Below, piece after piece: positions 45,006-55,200 of a stretch of 64,000 bases of DNA; position 1 is the first letter of the stretch; every line of letters begins with the position of its first letter. Location of the stretch: assembly GCA_947179485.1 (NCBI GenBank), contig OX359245.1:75007067-75071066 (forward strand), written 5' to 3'. Source of the stretch: Allacma fusca (Eukaryota > Arthropoda > Collembola > Symphypleona > Sminthuridae). Position numbers and translations under genes: made by a program. The notes beneath the pieces were generated by a model. That model saw nothing but the letters and a program-made list of their open reading frames with translations, made no database searches and was not told where the DNA came from.

Positions 45006-46405
45006 CCGCTTTCAGACTGATCCAAATCTTCTCGTCCTTTGTCTGGTACGAGTTGGGTATCGTCTACTTTCTCCGGTTTCTTCAGCGCTTCCTTCTTGAG
45101 GTGTTTTGACTGCTTCTTCAGCTCCCGGATTTCCTCCTGAACTTGTTGAAGCTCCTGCTGGATCTGTATTCGTCGGGTTCTGAGGATCGCTGAATGTCTC
45201 TCGGTGGTCTGACGTATTTGTTCTAATTCTCTCAGGCCTTCTGGGACTGTCTTTCGTGATGACATCCAATGACCTGTCCTCTTCTGTAGAAAATTCTACA
45301 GGTGTATTAATGGCTTCTGTATGCGTATCTACAGAGTCTTGTCCGTTTTCTTCCGTTGGAACTTCCTGGAACTCTTCGTCCTCTTCTGTAGAATTTTCTA
45401 CAAGGACTTCTCGTTCCGAGGGTTGTTTGAATTGTTGGCTAGACTGTTTGCTGCTCGTATCTGATTTTTCAGAATATTCTTGGCTCTCTCGGTTTGTTCT
45501 ATTTCTCTCTCCACTCGTGCTATTGCCTCTCTGATCCGACTGCCTTGCGCTTGTAGGCTTTGCAGTGTCTGTCTCTGAGCTTCGCTGGGTGGGCTTGGTG
45601 TTGAATTCCACAAAGGGGGACTCTTCCAAGGCCTTTTGCTCATCTGAGTGAAGCAATTGTATTGAACTATCCGCCTCTACTGAGGGCCAAGGCACCTCAA
45701 CTCGTGAAGTCGCTTCTGAAGGTCCTTGATTTCCTGTTTCAATTTCTCCAGGTCTCCCTCTCTCTGTCGTAGGCGGTTGATTAATTCTCGGTTCTGATCC
45801 CGAATTGTAAGAATTTGTCTCTCTACACTCACTGCTGTCGTCCACATCAAATTCTGTTGGACTTATCCCTGAACTACTTAATTTCTTAAGTGTTTTAAAG
45901 TCACTTTCGACAATAAGTGGTTGAGTTTCTTCCTCACCTTCGGATATTACACCTGAGCTATTTTCAGCTGGTTTATTAAATCCGAAATATCTTCTTTGGC
46001 TTTCTGAGTTTCCTGGAGGGTTGCCTTGTGATCTCCCTCGAGTTGTTTCAATTTGTTCAGTATTTCCTGTTGTTCCGAAATCTGATGTAAAATTCTTTGT
46101 TTGAGACGAATTTCGTTCTCCTTTGCCTTGATTAATTGGGCTTGTAATCCCTGGATGATTAGGATTAATTCTCTCTTTGTGTGTGTCATCAGTTACTCTG
46201 GTTGACCCTCGTCTTGTGATTTCTCCACTTGTGGGCAGAAACTTGACGTTTGAGGTTTTGTTTCTTGAATTAGCAGTTCTAAGTCTGCGATTCTCTGTTT
46301 GATGTACTCTTCCTGAGCTGCGTACTTCCAAATTTTTATTTGGACTAAATTCCTCTGTTGTTTCAATCCCCTTATCTCGTCCCTGATTTCCTCTAGGGTG
46401 TTCAT
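45002..46405 (-). CDS. Series of short coiled-coil frames overlapping the integrase tail
   Basis: Five ATG-started open stretches in one single alternative phase, one after another: 46405-46193 (70 codons), 46189-45947 (80), 45847-45677 (56), 45643-45398 (81) and 45265-45002 (87). Each is dominated by L, E, K, Q, R and I with heptad-like spacing, for example INRLRQREGDLEKLKQ, LEKLKQEIKDLQKRLHEL, RIREAIARVEREIEQTE and QELQQVQEEIRELKKQ. The integrase frame they overlap is a low-complexity S/T/Q/E-rich tail here. No known product. They may be overprinted reading frames or a by-product of biased composition. Confidence 0.4.
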
Positions 46406-47831
46406 TTACTTTCGAGCGAGTGAAATATGGGTAATTTTTATCTAAAAATTCCCTATTATCTGAATAATTTTCTGACGAAAATTTTCTTACTTGTGTACTT
46501 GACTGCTTAGTAGTACGTTTTCCTCCTTGAGTGTTATCTTTGTGTTGATTTGGTCCCTGGTTTGATTTCCCTCCTTCACTTGGGGTGATTTGAGAGTGTG
46601 AGTAATTTTTGTCACAAAATTCTCCTCTCTGTTGTACTGGCTGAGTTTGGTCACTTGAACTGTCTGAGTAACTTTCGGATGAAAATTCTCTAGTTATTTC
46701 TTCAGTTTGAGCAGGTTGAACTTTAAAAGTCACCTTCTTGCTCGTGGTTGAACTGTTATCTGGAGTGGTCGAACTCTTAAGAATTGACCGTGGCTGACTC
46801 ACTGTAACTTTTCCACACTTGTTCCAATTTTGTTTTGTTACCAATTCCACTATATCGGAATCTATATCGTAACTATACTCGTCCTCAATGTGTTCTCGCT
46901 GGAGGCACTTCTTAAGCCTTTCCACATGGACTTTCTGTCTCTTTTTAGAATTCCTAAGGTCTTGAATGATATAATTGTCTTTGGCTAAAACTTCTATGAC
47001 TACAAAGGGTCCTTTATAAGGGTGAAGAAAGCGTTCGCTCTTTCCAACTATCCTGGTCGGTGTAAAGACTCGCACTGTGTCTCCGATGTTGAATTTAACG
47101 AACCTTCTTTTCCTATCATACCAATCCTTACTGTAGTCCTGACGTTCCCTTATCTTAGCAATAGCCTTTTCTATTCTAGTAGTGGCTTCCTCAGCACTCA
47201 TAAAATTAGTGTCGACGCTGCTTAAACACAGTTGTAAGTTAAAATCATATATGGGTTGTCGCCTAAACATCATAAAATAAGGAGTTTCTTTGGTCACGTC
47301 ATGGTGACTGCAATTGTAAGCATTTATTAGAAACGGTAAACAACTGCACCATAGTGCTTGCTCTTTTTGAGTATAATGACTCAGCATAGTGCTTATAGTC
47401 TGGACCATTCTTTCTATTTGTCCAACACTATTATGTCTTAGTGCTGTAGATGTAGAATGGTTCATGCCTAATCTGCGAAGTAATGCTTGAGTGATTTCCG
47501 CTCTGAATTCGGATCCTCCGTCACTCAGCAAGTTTTTAAACAGTCCGTATTTTAAAACTACTTTGTGAAGCAAAAACTCTGCTATCCTGTCAGCAGTTTT
47601 ATCTGGAATTGCTTCTGCGATCACGAACTTTGAAACATAATCTTGTGCGATTATAATGTACTTATTCCCTTTTATGCTAATTTGCATGGGTCCAATGAGA
47701 TCAATACATAATGCATCTCCTACATTTTCTATCCTGATTGGATGAAGTAGTCCTGCTGGTTTCATTCTCATGGATTTAGCTGCTTGGCAACTTTCACATG
47801 ACATGACATATTTTGCTACTGAGACGTTCAT
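45012..47831 (-). CDS. Integrase frame of the giant element, with a long tail
   Basis: 939 codons. The first 230 or so residues hold a CxxC pair (CESCQAAK), the catalytic core with acidic landmarks in ALCIDLIGP, NLLSDGGSEF and NSVGQIERMVQ, then the NAYNCSHHDVTKETPYFMMF region. A GPF module follows (LHPYKGPFVVIEVL, ending HVERLKKC near residue 310). These are the parts of a Ty3/gypsy integrase. The remaining 600 or so residues are low-complexity and hydrophilic, far beyond the usual length. Its product inserts the cDNA. It overlaps the RT frame slightly; consecutive Pol frames with ribosomal frameshifting are known in gypsy-type elements. Confidence 0.85.
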   Translation of the reverse strand: MNVSVAKYVMSCESCQAAKSMRMKPAGLLHPIRIENVGDALCIDLIGPMQISIKGNKYIIIAQDYVSKFVIAEAIPDKTADRIAEFLLHKVVLKYGLFKNLLSDGGSEFRAEITQALLRRLGMNHSTSTALRHNSVGQIERMVQTISTMLSHYTQKEQALWCSCLPFLINAYNCSHHDVTKETPYFMMFRRQPIYDFNLQLCLSSVDTNFMSAEEATTRIEKAIAKIRERQDYSKDWYDRKRRFVKFNIGDTVRVFTPTRIVGKSERFLHPYKGPFVVIEVLAKDNYIIQDLRNSKKRQKVHVERLKKCLQREHIEDEYSYDIDSDIVELVTKQNWNKCGKVTVSQPRSILKSSTTPDNSSTTSKKVTFKVQPAQTEEITREFSSESYSDSSSDQTQPVQQRGEFCDKNYSHSQITPSEGGKSNQGPNQHKDNTQGGKRTTKQSSTQVRKFSSENYSDNREFLDKNYPYFTRSKVNEHPRGNQGRDKGIETTEEFSPNKNLEVRSSGRVHQTENRRLRTANSRNKTSNVKFLPTSGEITRRGSTRVTDDTHKERINPNHPGITSPINQGKGERNSSQTKNFTSDFGTTGNTEQIETTRGRSQGNPPGNSESQRRYFGFNKPAENSSGVISEGEEETQPLIVESDFKTLKKLSSSGISPTEFDVDDSSECRETNSYNSGSEPRINQPPTTERGRPGEIETGNQGPSEATSRVEVPWPSVEADSSIQLLHSDEQKALEESPFVEFNTKPTQRSSETDTAKPTSARQSDQRGNSTSGERNRTNRESQEYSEKSDTSSKQSSQQFKQPSEREVLVENSTEEDEEFQEVPTEENGQDSVDTHTEAINTPVEFSTEEDRSLDVITKDSPRRPERIRTNTSDHRETFSDPQNPTNTDPAGASTSSGGNPGAEEAVKTPQEGSAEETGESRRYPTRTRQRTRRFGSV

Positions 47832-50800
47832 TTTTCTCCAAAATAATTTTTGTTGAGTCTATGAAGAGTTTTCTGGAATCCTAAATGTCCTCCGCATAGG
47901 ATCCCATCATGAGCTTTTGATAGTAGGAAATTTCTAAGTACTCGGGGTACGTATAACTTACGTCCATCTTTATGTACTATAGTAAGAATCCCTTCTTCAT
48001 CAATTTCATATCGGCTATACTTTTCTTTGTCCTTCCAATTTAACGTATGCCGCATCTTTATTTTGTCCATGATGAATAAACAGTCTGGATCGTCCCTTTG
48101 CATCTCCTGCATGTTATGTTCCTCTAACATAGTAACTTGCTCTTCATCTTCAAGTATCCTACACACGGGTTTGTGTGTGGAAGAAGTATCTTTGCTCCCT
48201 TCGCACCCCTGTAGTGCGTGAGCTCCTGGAACAAATTTTATTGCTCTATTTAATGACATGTCCTCAGTTTTCTGAGCGTCTTTATCCTTTGGGTCTTCAT
48301 CCTGTGAAAGACATAGTGAATGTGACGTCTTTTTACTTGTCACAACACCCTGCCCTTTCAAAGGTTGAATCTTCCATGATCTTCCATCGGTGAATTTAAT
48401 TTCACCTTCCTGGATATTTTTCCTCAGCTCTTCTACTGTGGTTGCCAGTAGAGAGTAATTATCTTCATTATCTTGATTCTCTGTGGATATGTACGTATGC
48501 GACGGCGGAGGGTTTTTATTTTCCTCCGACTCGCATGCTGCAGATCTTCGTTGGATATTTTTCATCCATTCATCCACATCTCTGGAAATCTTCATCGCCT
48601 TGATCCGCTGTGGGGTATCAAGATCCGGATTGTTAGCATATCCTGGACTTTCTGCATCAGGAACTTGATCAGTCTTCCTGGCAGATTGTGCAGTGTATGT
48701 CTTCAATTGCGAAATAACTTCCTGTTTGAGCTTCCATTCATCTCCTTTTGCTGACGTTGGATTCCTCCAAGTCTCTTCAAATGCAAACCATTTCTCTTCA
48801 TCTGTGGGATCGTGTCCGGATGGAATGTGATTTTCCACACTGAACTTTTCCTGTCTCAGTGTCGGTCGGTCGCATTCCTTTTGGACGTTCCTATCTTCAT
48901 CCGTGAGTACCAATTTCTTGGCCTCTTTAGGACTGGCGGGGTGGGTGGGCGGGTTAGTTGAGGACTTCTTTTGTGTAGTCTCAGCTGCCTGGCTCACCAG
49001 ATCCGCTGTCTCCTGATTCTTCAATGTTTGATCATGGACTTTCGTATCGGAGTCTACAATTATGGCTGGTGGTAGATGTACAGCTTTAGTTTCAGCCTCA
49101 CCTGCCCCATCCATTGTTGTGAATTCCATTGTACTCCGTGTCATCTGTCCTTGGGATTTTGGTGAATTAATGTCAACCTTCCCATTGGCTGGACTTTGTG
49201 ACGTTATTGCTGTCGTTGACTTTGGAGTAGGAGACCAATCAGTCCCCATTCCAATGTCAATGATAGTATTTCTGTCAAAATCTTCATGCTCATTTTGGAC
49301 TTGAGCTTCCTTTGGCGATAAAAATTCCTTCATATCTAACTCATTTATTGTAGCATTGTGAAGCTCTATATCTTGTATTAGTTTGAGATTTTTCTCGTAG
49401 ATATACTCATTGGTATATTTCCAGGTATTTTCATCCTCTTGTGGGTCATCCTCCCGAAATTCGTGGATTGTAATGATGTCATCAACGGATAATTTCCATT
49501 CTTTGAGCGCTGAGTAGCTGTGTGTAACTTCATTAACACGGCTCTTTACGCTCATTGTATGGTTCTCCCAATCCGTTTCCTCCAAATTCGGTTGAGGTAC
49601 TAAAATTTCCACTTGTGATTTGACTTTACGCCTGGGTTGACCTTTCAATCTTCCTGACCATGGATTTTGTCGCTGTGGGATTATGGCTTCCTCTTCGTCT
49701 GAGGATTGACTTTCGTCATCCGTCCAATATTTTCCCTTATAGCTTTCCCTGGTCGTAAGGCTGGCTGCACACGCTGGTGGTGGCATTATTATATTCCCCT
49801 GAGGGATTTGTTTTTGCTCTTCTAACGCAATTTTGTGTTCCTTGACCGGGTCTGGTTCAAATTCAATCACTCGGTCCTCTGTATCTTCCAAATCTTCCTT
49901 TGTATAGGGTAATGGAGCTCTGGATAGAAAGTCTGCATCCAAGTGTAATGCTCCTTTCTTGTATGTGACTTGAAAGTCAAATTCCTGTAGTTTATTTACA
50001 AACTTACTTATTCGGTGGTTTGGATCTTTTTGTAATCTTAAGTAGCACAATGCTAAATGATCTGATCTGATTAAAAATTTTCTCAAATAAAGATATTGTC
50101 TGAATTTGCGAACTGCATATACGACTGCTGCTAGTTCTAATTCTGTGACTGAGTAATTCTTTTCTGACTGAATTAGTGTCCTTGAAGCATAAGCTATTGG
50201 ATGTTCTCCTCCGTCATCTTGAAGTATACAGCATCCTAGTCCTGAAATTGATGCATCTGTATGTAGTATGCAATCCAACTCTGGGTTGAAATGAGCTAGG
50301 ACTGGCTGTGTCATTAATTTGGTTTTTAGGATGTTGAAGGCAATTGTTGCATCTGCACTCCATTGGAAGCATCTTATGCGTTTTTGACCTTCAGATTTCC
50401 CCTTACTGCCAATCCATGATTGTGAGATGGGACTAGCAATTTTTGCGAAGTCCTTGATGTATTTTCTATAGAAACTGCATATTCCGAAAAATCTTCTAGC
50501 TTCTGTTTCGGATTTTGGTATTGGCACATGTCTAATAGCGTCCACCCTTGCAGGATCTGGACTGGTGCCTTCCCTGGATACTTTGAATCCTAAAACAATT
50601 ACTTCAAAATATCCGAATTTGCATTTCTTTGGCTTGAACTTAAAGTTCTTGTTGCTGGCTCTTAACATCAATTCTTCGAGAGATGCTAATTTGTCCAAAA
50701 GATGAATTCCATAAGAGATTACATCATCTAAATATACCATGGCTCCCCTAAATTTGAGTGAGCCCAGCATTTGATCTGCTGCTCGCTGAAAAGCTGACGG

Positions 50801-51712
50801 TGCAATCTTGACTCCCATAGGTAGTCGTTTGAATGCATATAATCCGTCCTGTGTAATGAAAGAGGTTATTATTTGATCATCCTCGTGTATTAATAGTTGA
50901 AAGAAGCCTGATTCCATGTCAAGAGTGTCGAACATTGCGGATTTTCCAAATTGCATAAGTATGTCATCTATTCTTGCTAAAGGGTAAACTTGATCTGTGA
51001 TAGTTTTGTTTAACGCTCGATAATCCACAACTGATCTAAATGTTCCGTCTTTCTTCTTGATGAGAAATAGTGGACTGCTGTAAGGTCCGTTCACTTCCTT
51101 AATGATGTCTGCATCTAACATCTTTTGTACTTCCTCTCGTACCTTTTGTCGCTCCATAGGTGAGCAAGGGAAAGGTTTTGCCTGAACGGGTGGATTATTT
51201 CCCGTATGGATCCGAATGGGATCAATCCACGCTGGTTCTTTCAAATCTCCCTTGTTAAATGCGAAACATTCTGGATATCTTGTCAACAATGCTCGGTACT
51301 TAGCTCTTCCTTCTTCGTCGAGCTCTTCATTGACGTCGAAACAATCGAGCTGTTCTTGTGTGAGCCTTTTATGAGCATCACGTAATTGGTTGCGTTTGAT
51401 TTTTATGAGATCAAAATTTTCCTCAGCATGACCTATAGCTGTACGTCCATACATTGTCTGTGAGCATGGAGCTGGATTAAATACATATGCGAAAGGTTCT
51501 TCATTTGGTACTACACCTGCGGCTACTAAAAGTCGCTTGCTGGTGTATAGTTTCTCTGATGGTTGTAAATAAAAATCCTTTTTAATGCGTTTTGGAATAT
51601 GTATGGGCACTTTCATGTGTCCATAGGCTGGTATTGTGACTGCTTTCCGAGTCCTGCACATCATGTTCTTCGGTCCTTTGACTTCATGAAATGAAAAAAA
51701 TTGACCTGACAA
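47828..51712 (-). CDS. Reverse transcriptase-RNase H frame of the giant element
   Basis: 1294 codons. RT landmarks: KKKDGTFRSVVDYRALNK, FDTLDMESGFFQ, FKRLPMGVKIAPSAFQR and the catalytic YLDDVISYG. RNase H landmarks: DCILHTDASISGLGCCILQ and ELELAAVVYAVRKFRQYL, then LIRSDHLAL and LDADFLSR. This is a canonical Ty3/gypsy set in the first 620 residues or so. About 600 low-complexity residues follow, and the frame ends with an integrase zinc-binding-type start (ILCGGHLGFQKTLHRLNKNY). The long spacer between RNase H and integrase is unusual. Confidence 0.9.
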   Translation of the reverse strand: MSGQFFSFHEVKGPKNMMCRTRKAVTIPAYGHMKVPIHIPKRIKKDFYLQPSEKLYTSKRLLVAAGVVPNEEPFAYVFNPAPCSQTMYGRTAIGHAEENFDLIKIKRNQLRDAHKRLTQEQLDCFDVNEELDEEGRAKYRALLTRYPECFAFNKGDLKEPAWIDPIRIHTGNNPPVQAKPFPCSPMERQKVREEVQKMLDADIIKEVNGPYSSPLFLIKKKDGTFRSVVDYRALNKTITDQVYPLARIDDILMQFGKSAMFDTLDMESGFFQLLIHEDDQIITSFITQDGLYAFKRLPMGVKIAPSAFQRAADQMLGSLKFRGAMVYLDDVISYGIHLLDKLASLEELMLRASNKNFKFKPKKCKFGYFEVIVLGFKVSREGTSPDPARVDAIRHVPIPKSETEARRFFGICSFYRKYIKDFAKIASPISQSWIGSKGKSEGQKRIRCFQWSADATIAFNILKTKLMTQPVLAHFNPELDCILHTDASISGLGCCILQDDGGEHPIAYASRTLIQSEKNYSVTELELAAVVYAVRKFRQYLYLRKFLIRSDHLALCYLRLQKDPNHRISKFVNKLQEFDFQVTYKKGALHLDADFLSRAPLPYTKEDLEDTEDRVIEFEPDPVKEHKIALEEQKQIPQGNIIMPPPACAASLTTRESYKGKYWTDDESQSSDEEEAIIPQRQNPWSGRLKGQPRRKVKSQVEILVPQPNLEETDWENHTMSVKSRVNEVTHSYSALKEWKLSVDDIITIHEFREDDPQEDENTWKYTNEYIYEKNLKLIQDIELHNATINELDMKEFLSPKEAQVQNEHEDFDRNTIIDIGMGTDWSPTPKSTTAITSQSPANGKVDINSPKSQGQMTRSTMEFTTMDGAGEAETKAVHLPPAIIVDSDTKVHDQTLKNQETADLVSQAAETTQKKSSTNPPTHPASPKEAKKLVLTDEDRNVQKECDRPTLRQEKFSVENHIPSGHDPTDEEKWFAFEETWRNPTSAKGDEWKLKQEVISQLKTYTAQSARKTDQVPDAESPGYANNPDLDTPQRIKAMKISRDVDEWMKNIQRRSAACESEENKNPPPSHTYISTENQDNEDNYSLLATTVEELRKNIQEGEIKFTDGRSWKIQPLKGQGVVTSKKTSHSLCLSQDEDPKDKDAQKTEDMSLNRAIKFVPGAHALQGCEGSKDTSSTHKPVCRILEDEEQVTMLEEHNMQEMQRDDPDCLFIMDKIKMRHTLNWKDKEKYSRYEIDEEGILTIVHKDGRKLYVPRVLRNFLLSKAHDGILCGGHLGFQKTLHRLNKNYFGEK

Positions 51713-52208
51713 ATTCTATGTCGGCCTTTTTCTCTCCGACGTAGAGATGAGTGTCCCTAGTCATTGGAACTGTTTGAAATCGGTCACTCCGTATTTCATT
51801 ATTCTTGTAATCCAACGTTATTCCATAACGTGATAAAAGATCTTCACCTATAATCATTCGTGGTTCTAGTGTTTCCATCACTAGACCTTTGAATAAAAGT
51901 TTTTCACCTTCAATCATCATTGTGAATTTGGTAAGGCAAATTGGTTTTACCAATTCCGCATTTGCTACTGCTACACGCAGGGCGCTTGGAACTTCTTTTA
52001 TTTCCGCACATCTTGGTACTAAGTTTCTTTGGATACAGGATCTTGTTGCTCCTGAATCTAGTAAAGCTGGTATCATCATACTGCATATTTGCACTTGTAA
52101 AGTTGATTTGTTGCCGTTTGATAAACGACATGGGTTGAGATCAATAATTTCTAATTCTTCGTCGTCTTTTGACTGACTTTCTACTCTAGTTGCTAAAATT
52201 GCATTCAT
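51684..52208 (-). CDS. Aspartic protease frame of the giant element
   Basis: 174 codons. ALLDSGATRSCIQ carries the catalytic D-S/T-G motif, and MIIGEDLLSRYGI matches the ILGxDxL motif near the C-terminus of retroviral-type proteases. It lies between Gag and RT, as in Ty3/gypsy elements, and overlaps the start of the RT frame by about 28 bp. It would cleave the Gag and Pol polyproteins. Confidence 0.85.
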   Translation of the reverse strand: MNAILATRVESQSKDDEELEIIDLNPCRLSNGNKSTLQVQICSMMIPALLDSGATRSCIQRNLVPRCAEIKEVPSALRVAVANAELVKPICLTKFTMMIEGEKLLFKGLVMETLEPRMIIGEDLLSRYGITLDYKNNEIRSDRFQTVPMTRDTHLYVGEKKADIEFVRSIFFIS

Positions 52209-52228
52209 TCTTTCTTGGATATCTTCAG

Positions 52229-55200
52229 TTACTGGGGGTGCGTCCCCCTCTGTGAGTTTCCCGACGGATATGGGCTAGATTGTCTTTTGTGTGGGCAATT
52301 TCTCCTCAGGTGGCCCATCTCTCCACATCCGAAACACTTTAGGTCGGTTTGAGTGGATTCTAGCGCCAATTGTCCCGGTATCGGTTGTGACTGCTCCTGG
52401 CGGTCTGGTTGATTTCTCCAAGAGTTGTTTCTGTCATTGCTTTGGCTGTTCCGGTCCCTGGAGTTAGTTCTACTCCTGTTGTTATTGTTATTGTACTGTT
52501 GGGGTCGCTGACCTCCCTGGTTATTGTTGGGCTGATAACCCTGGTTCTGGTAACCTTGTGGGTTGGCCTGAATTTGCTGCATGCCAGGGTTGGCGTACCC
52601 TGCATTTTGTCCTGGACCGTATCCTTGTTGCGGTACGTATCCTTGAGATGGTCCATACCCTTGAGTGGGTGTATAACCTTGAAATGGTGCATAACCCTGT
52701 TGTGGTGGGTATCCTTGATTCGGATTAAACCCTTGAGGTGGCAAAAAGCCTTGAGTTTGATTAAATCCTTGGCTGTTATAGCCGTTGTAGGATTGGTTGT
52801 ATCCTTGGTTCATCTGTTGGTCATTCCATTGACGATTTCCCTGGTTATTAGGGTTGTTGTTGTAGTATTGTCGGTTCGGACTTTGTCTGGGTCCGAAATT
52901 TTGGTTCCGCTGCGGGTAACCTTGGTTGTTGGAGCTGTTGCCATCATTTCTGTACTGAGGCCTACTCCTGTCTTGATTATTGTAGAATCTCTCAGGTGTT
53001 GGAGATCTACCTCGGTTTCCATAATTCCTTCGGTCATCGTAACCTTGGTTGTTACGTCCCCTGTCCGGGTAGTTGTTATTGTTGCCGTAACCTGGGCTGG
53101 AATTTCGTGAGTTATTGAAGTTTCCCTGACCTGGACTCCGTCCTCGTTGGTCATTGGGTCTATTTTCGGGTCTACGATAGTCCTGTTGTTCTCTCACTGC
53201 AGCTATTTTCACTACAGTTGTTTCCGCTGGAACTGGTTTCATCCCGGAGGTTAATTTCTCCAACATTTCTTGGACTTTGGCAAATCTTGTCTCAATAGAT
53301 TCCGCGCCGTCCGTCTTTCGGTCTTCATCATACTGCTTGATTCCTTCTATGAAATCTGCTACAGTCCCTGCTGTCCATCCTCGGCAGAAAACTATGTATT
53401 CGGATGTTAAACCTGCGCGTAAGAGTCTGATTTTCTCCAGTTCGGGCATAAATCTGTCGACTCTATTGATTAGTGCTAATTTCGCATCTATGTATGCGCA
53501 TGGATCTTCATCCGTATTCATCTTTCGCTTTTCCATTAGTGTACGTATCATTTGGTCGGTGATACTGTACCTTATTAAAAATTCCTCCCTGAATTCGTCC
53601 CAGTTAATGGTGTCGTAGGGTAGTTCCTCATGTAATCTTCGTTCGGCAATCCAATTTCTGATCCAATCCCTGACGGGTGGGTCAAAGATAATCTGTACGT
53701 ATTGCATCCTGGTTATGATGGTATCTCCTCCGAACCTGTTGGTCTGAAGTTCGGCTGTTGCGAAGGCTGTCTCTGGGTCATCTACACCCGGTTTGAATTC
53801 TACCTTGGGAAACATGAGGGCGGTCATGTCGTCGTCCAGATGTCTCCTTGGAATTATTCGTACTTGTTCTTGGTCTGCAACTTCCTCAATACGTATTCCC
53901 TGATTGCGATTGAGTGGTACGTATGGGTTGATGATGTTAACGTTGACCTGGTTGAAGAAATTATTTCTGTTCACAATCTGTCTATTCCTCCAGTTGTCGA
54001 AGGCCTCGAAGTCGTGAGGGTTACTTGAGTTGCTACTACTGGAGCTGGATGATGAGCTACTTCCTCCGGAACTTCCGGGGTCACTCCTTGCTCTCTGTCT
54101 GCCTCCGATGTGTCTACCTCCTCTTGAGCCTCCTCGACCTGGATTTGACCTTGATTGTGATGGTCGCTGGTTGTGGGAGTTGTTGTTATTAGCTCCTCTC
54201 GGCTGGTTTCTTCTCCCTGATCCACTTGGTCCTGGGCCTGGTGGTCTGGGTTGGTTATTTCCAATTTGACGGCGTGCTCGTAAGGGTTTACGTCTTTTTC
54301 TGACTTGAGTGAGTACTACTTGAGTTTCCGGACTAAGATCTCGGAGTTGGATTCTTGGGAAGAAGTGAGTTTCTCCGGTATTATCCACAAATCGGACTTC
54401 CTCTTGTATCTCTTCGTCTCTTTCGATTGCTCTGAACGCTGCGTCGTAAGCGTCGTCTATAGAAATTCTTATAGTAAATTGACCTGGTACTTCTGGAATA
54501 ATGAAGTCCTCTTCGTCAACTCCAATAAAAATGTGGTCTGTCTCTTCACTAGACTGTGCACTGTTATGCTGACCACTCTCACGTCTTGGAGTGTCTCTCT
54601 CTACTACCTGCTCTTCTTCTTCCTCGCTGGACGTGTCACTCAAGATTTCTACGTTAGGGTCGTGAAGTAATCTATTCAATGCCTCTTGATGGTCGTGTTC
54701 GTTCTCGATTTCTTCCAAGAAGCCTGGTGGTACCCTTTGTCTGCGAACGCCGTTCGGTAGACTGATGTGTCGATGGTAAAGTCTGAAATTGGGTGCGATG
54801 TAACTGGAGATCTGCCCTGGATCTAAAGATCTTCGGGTGATTATATTCCAGAAGGTAAATATCGGGTGTTCACTCAGAACAATTTCTTCGTGTTCAGCTC
54901 TTGTGGCTGCAAATGCTTCAAAGTTTGAATCCCTTGCTGGTCTGAACCTTCGTTGTATGATACCGTCCCTTCTGTTATAGTAGATCAGGCGTCTCACTTG
55001 ACCTGTCCAAGTTGCTTCGTTTTCTACCCCCTGGTTTCTGAATCTGTCTTGTTGTCGTGCGATCTTAGAGTATTGTCTTACTGTTATCCTGCTTGGTACT
55101 AACTCGTCTTCGGTTGCTTCGTTCTCGCTGGTGTATACTCTGCCACTTGGTCCTGTCCAAATGTTAACTCCGTATTGTAAGTCGTCAAGCCAACTGACTT

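Noticed and set aside
52360-54264. Extra minus-strand frames inside Gag (52360-52692, 52810-53154, 53971-54264)
   Set aside because: Shadow frames of the repetitive Gag sequence. Unlike the coiled-coil series they have no consistent character.
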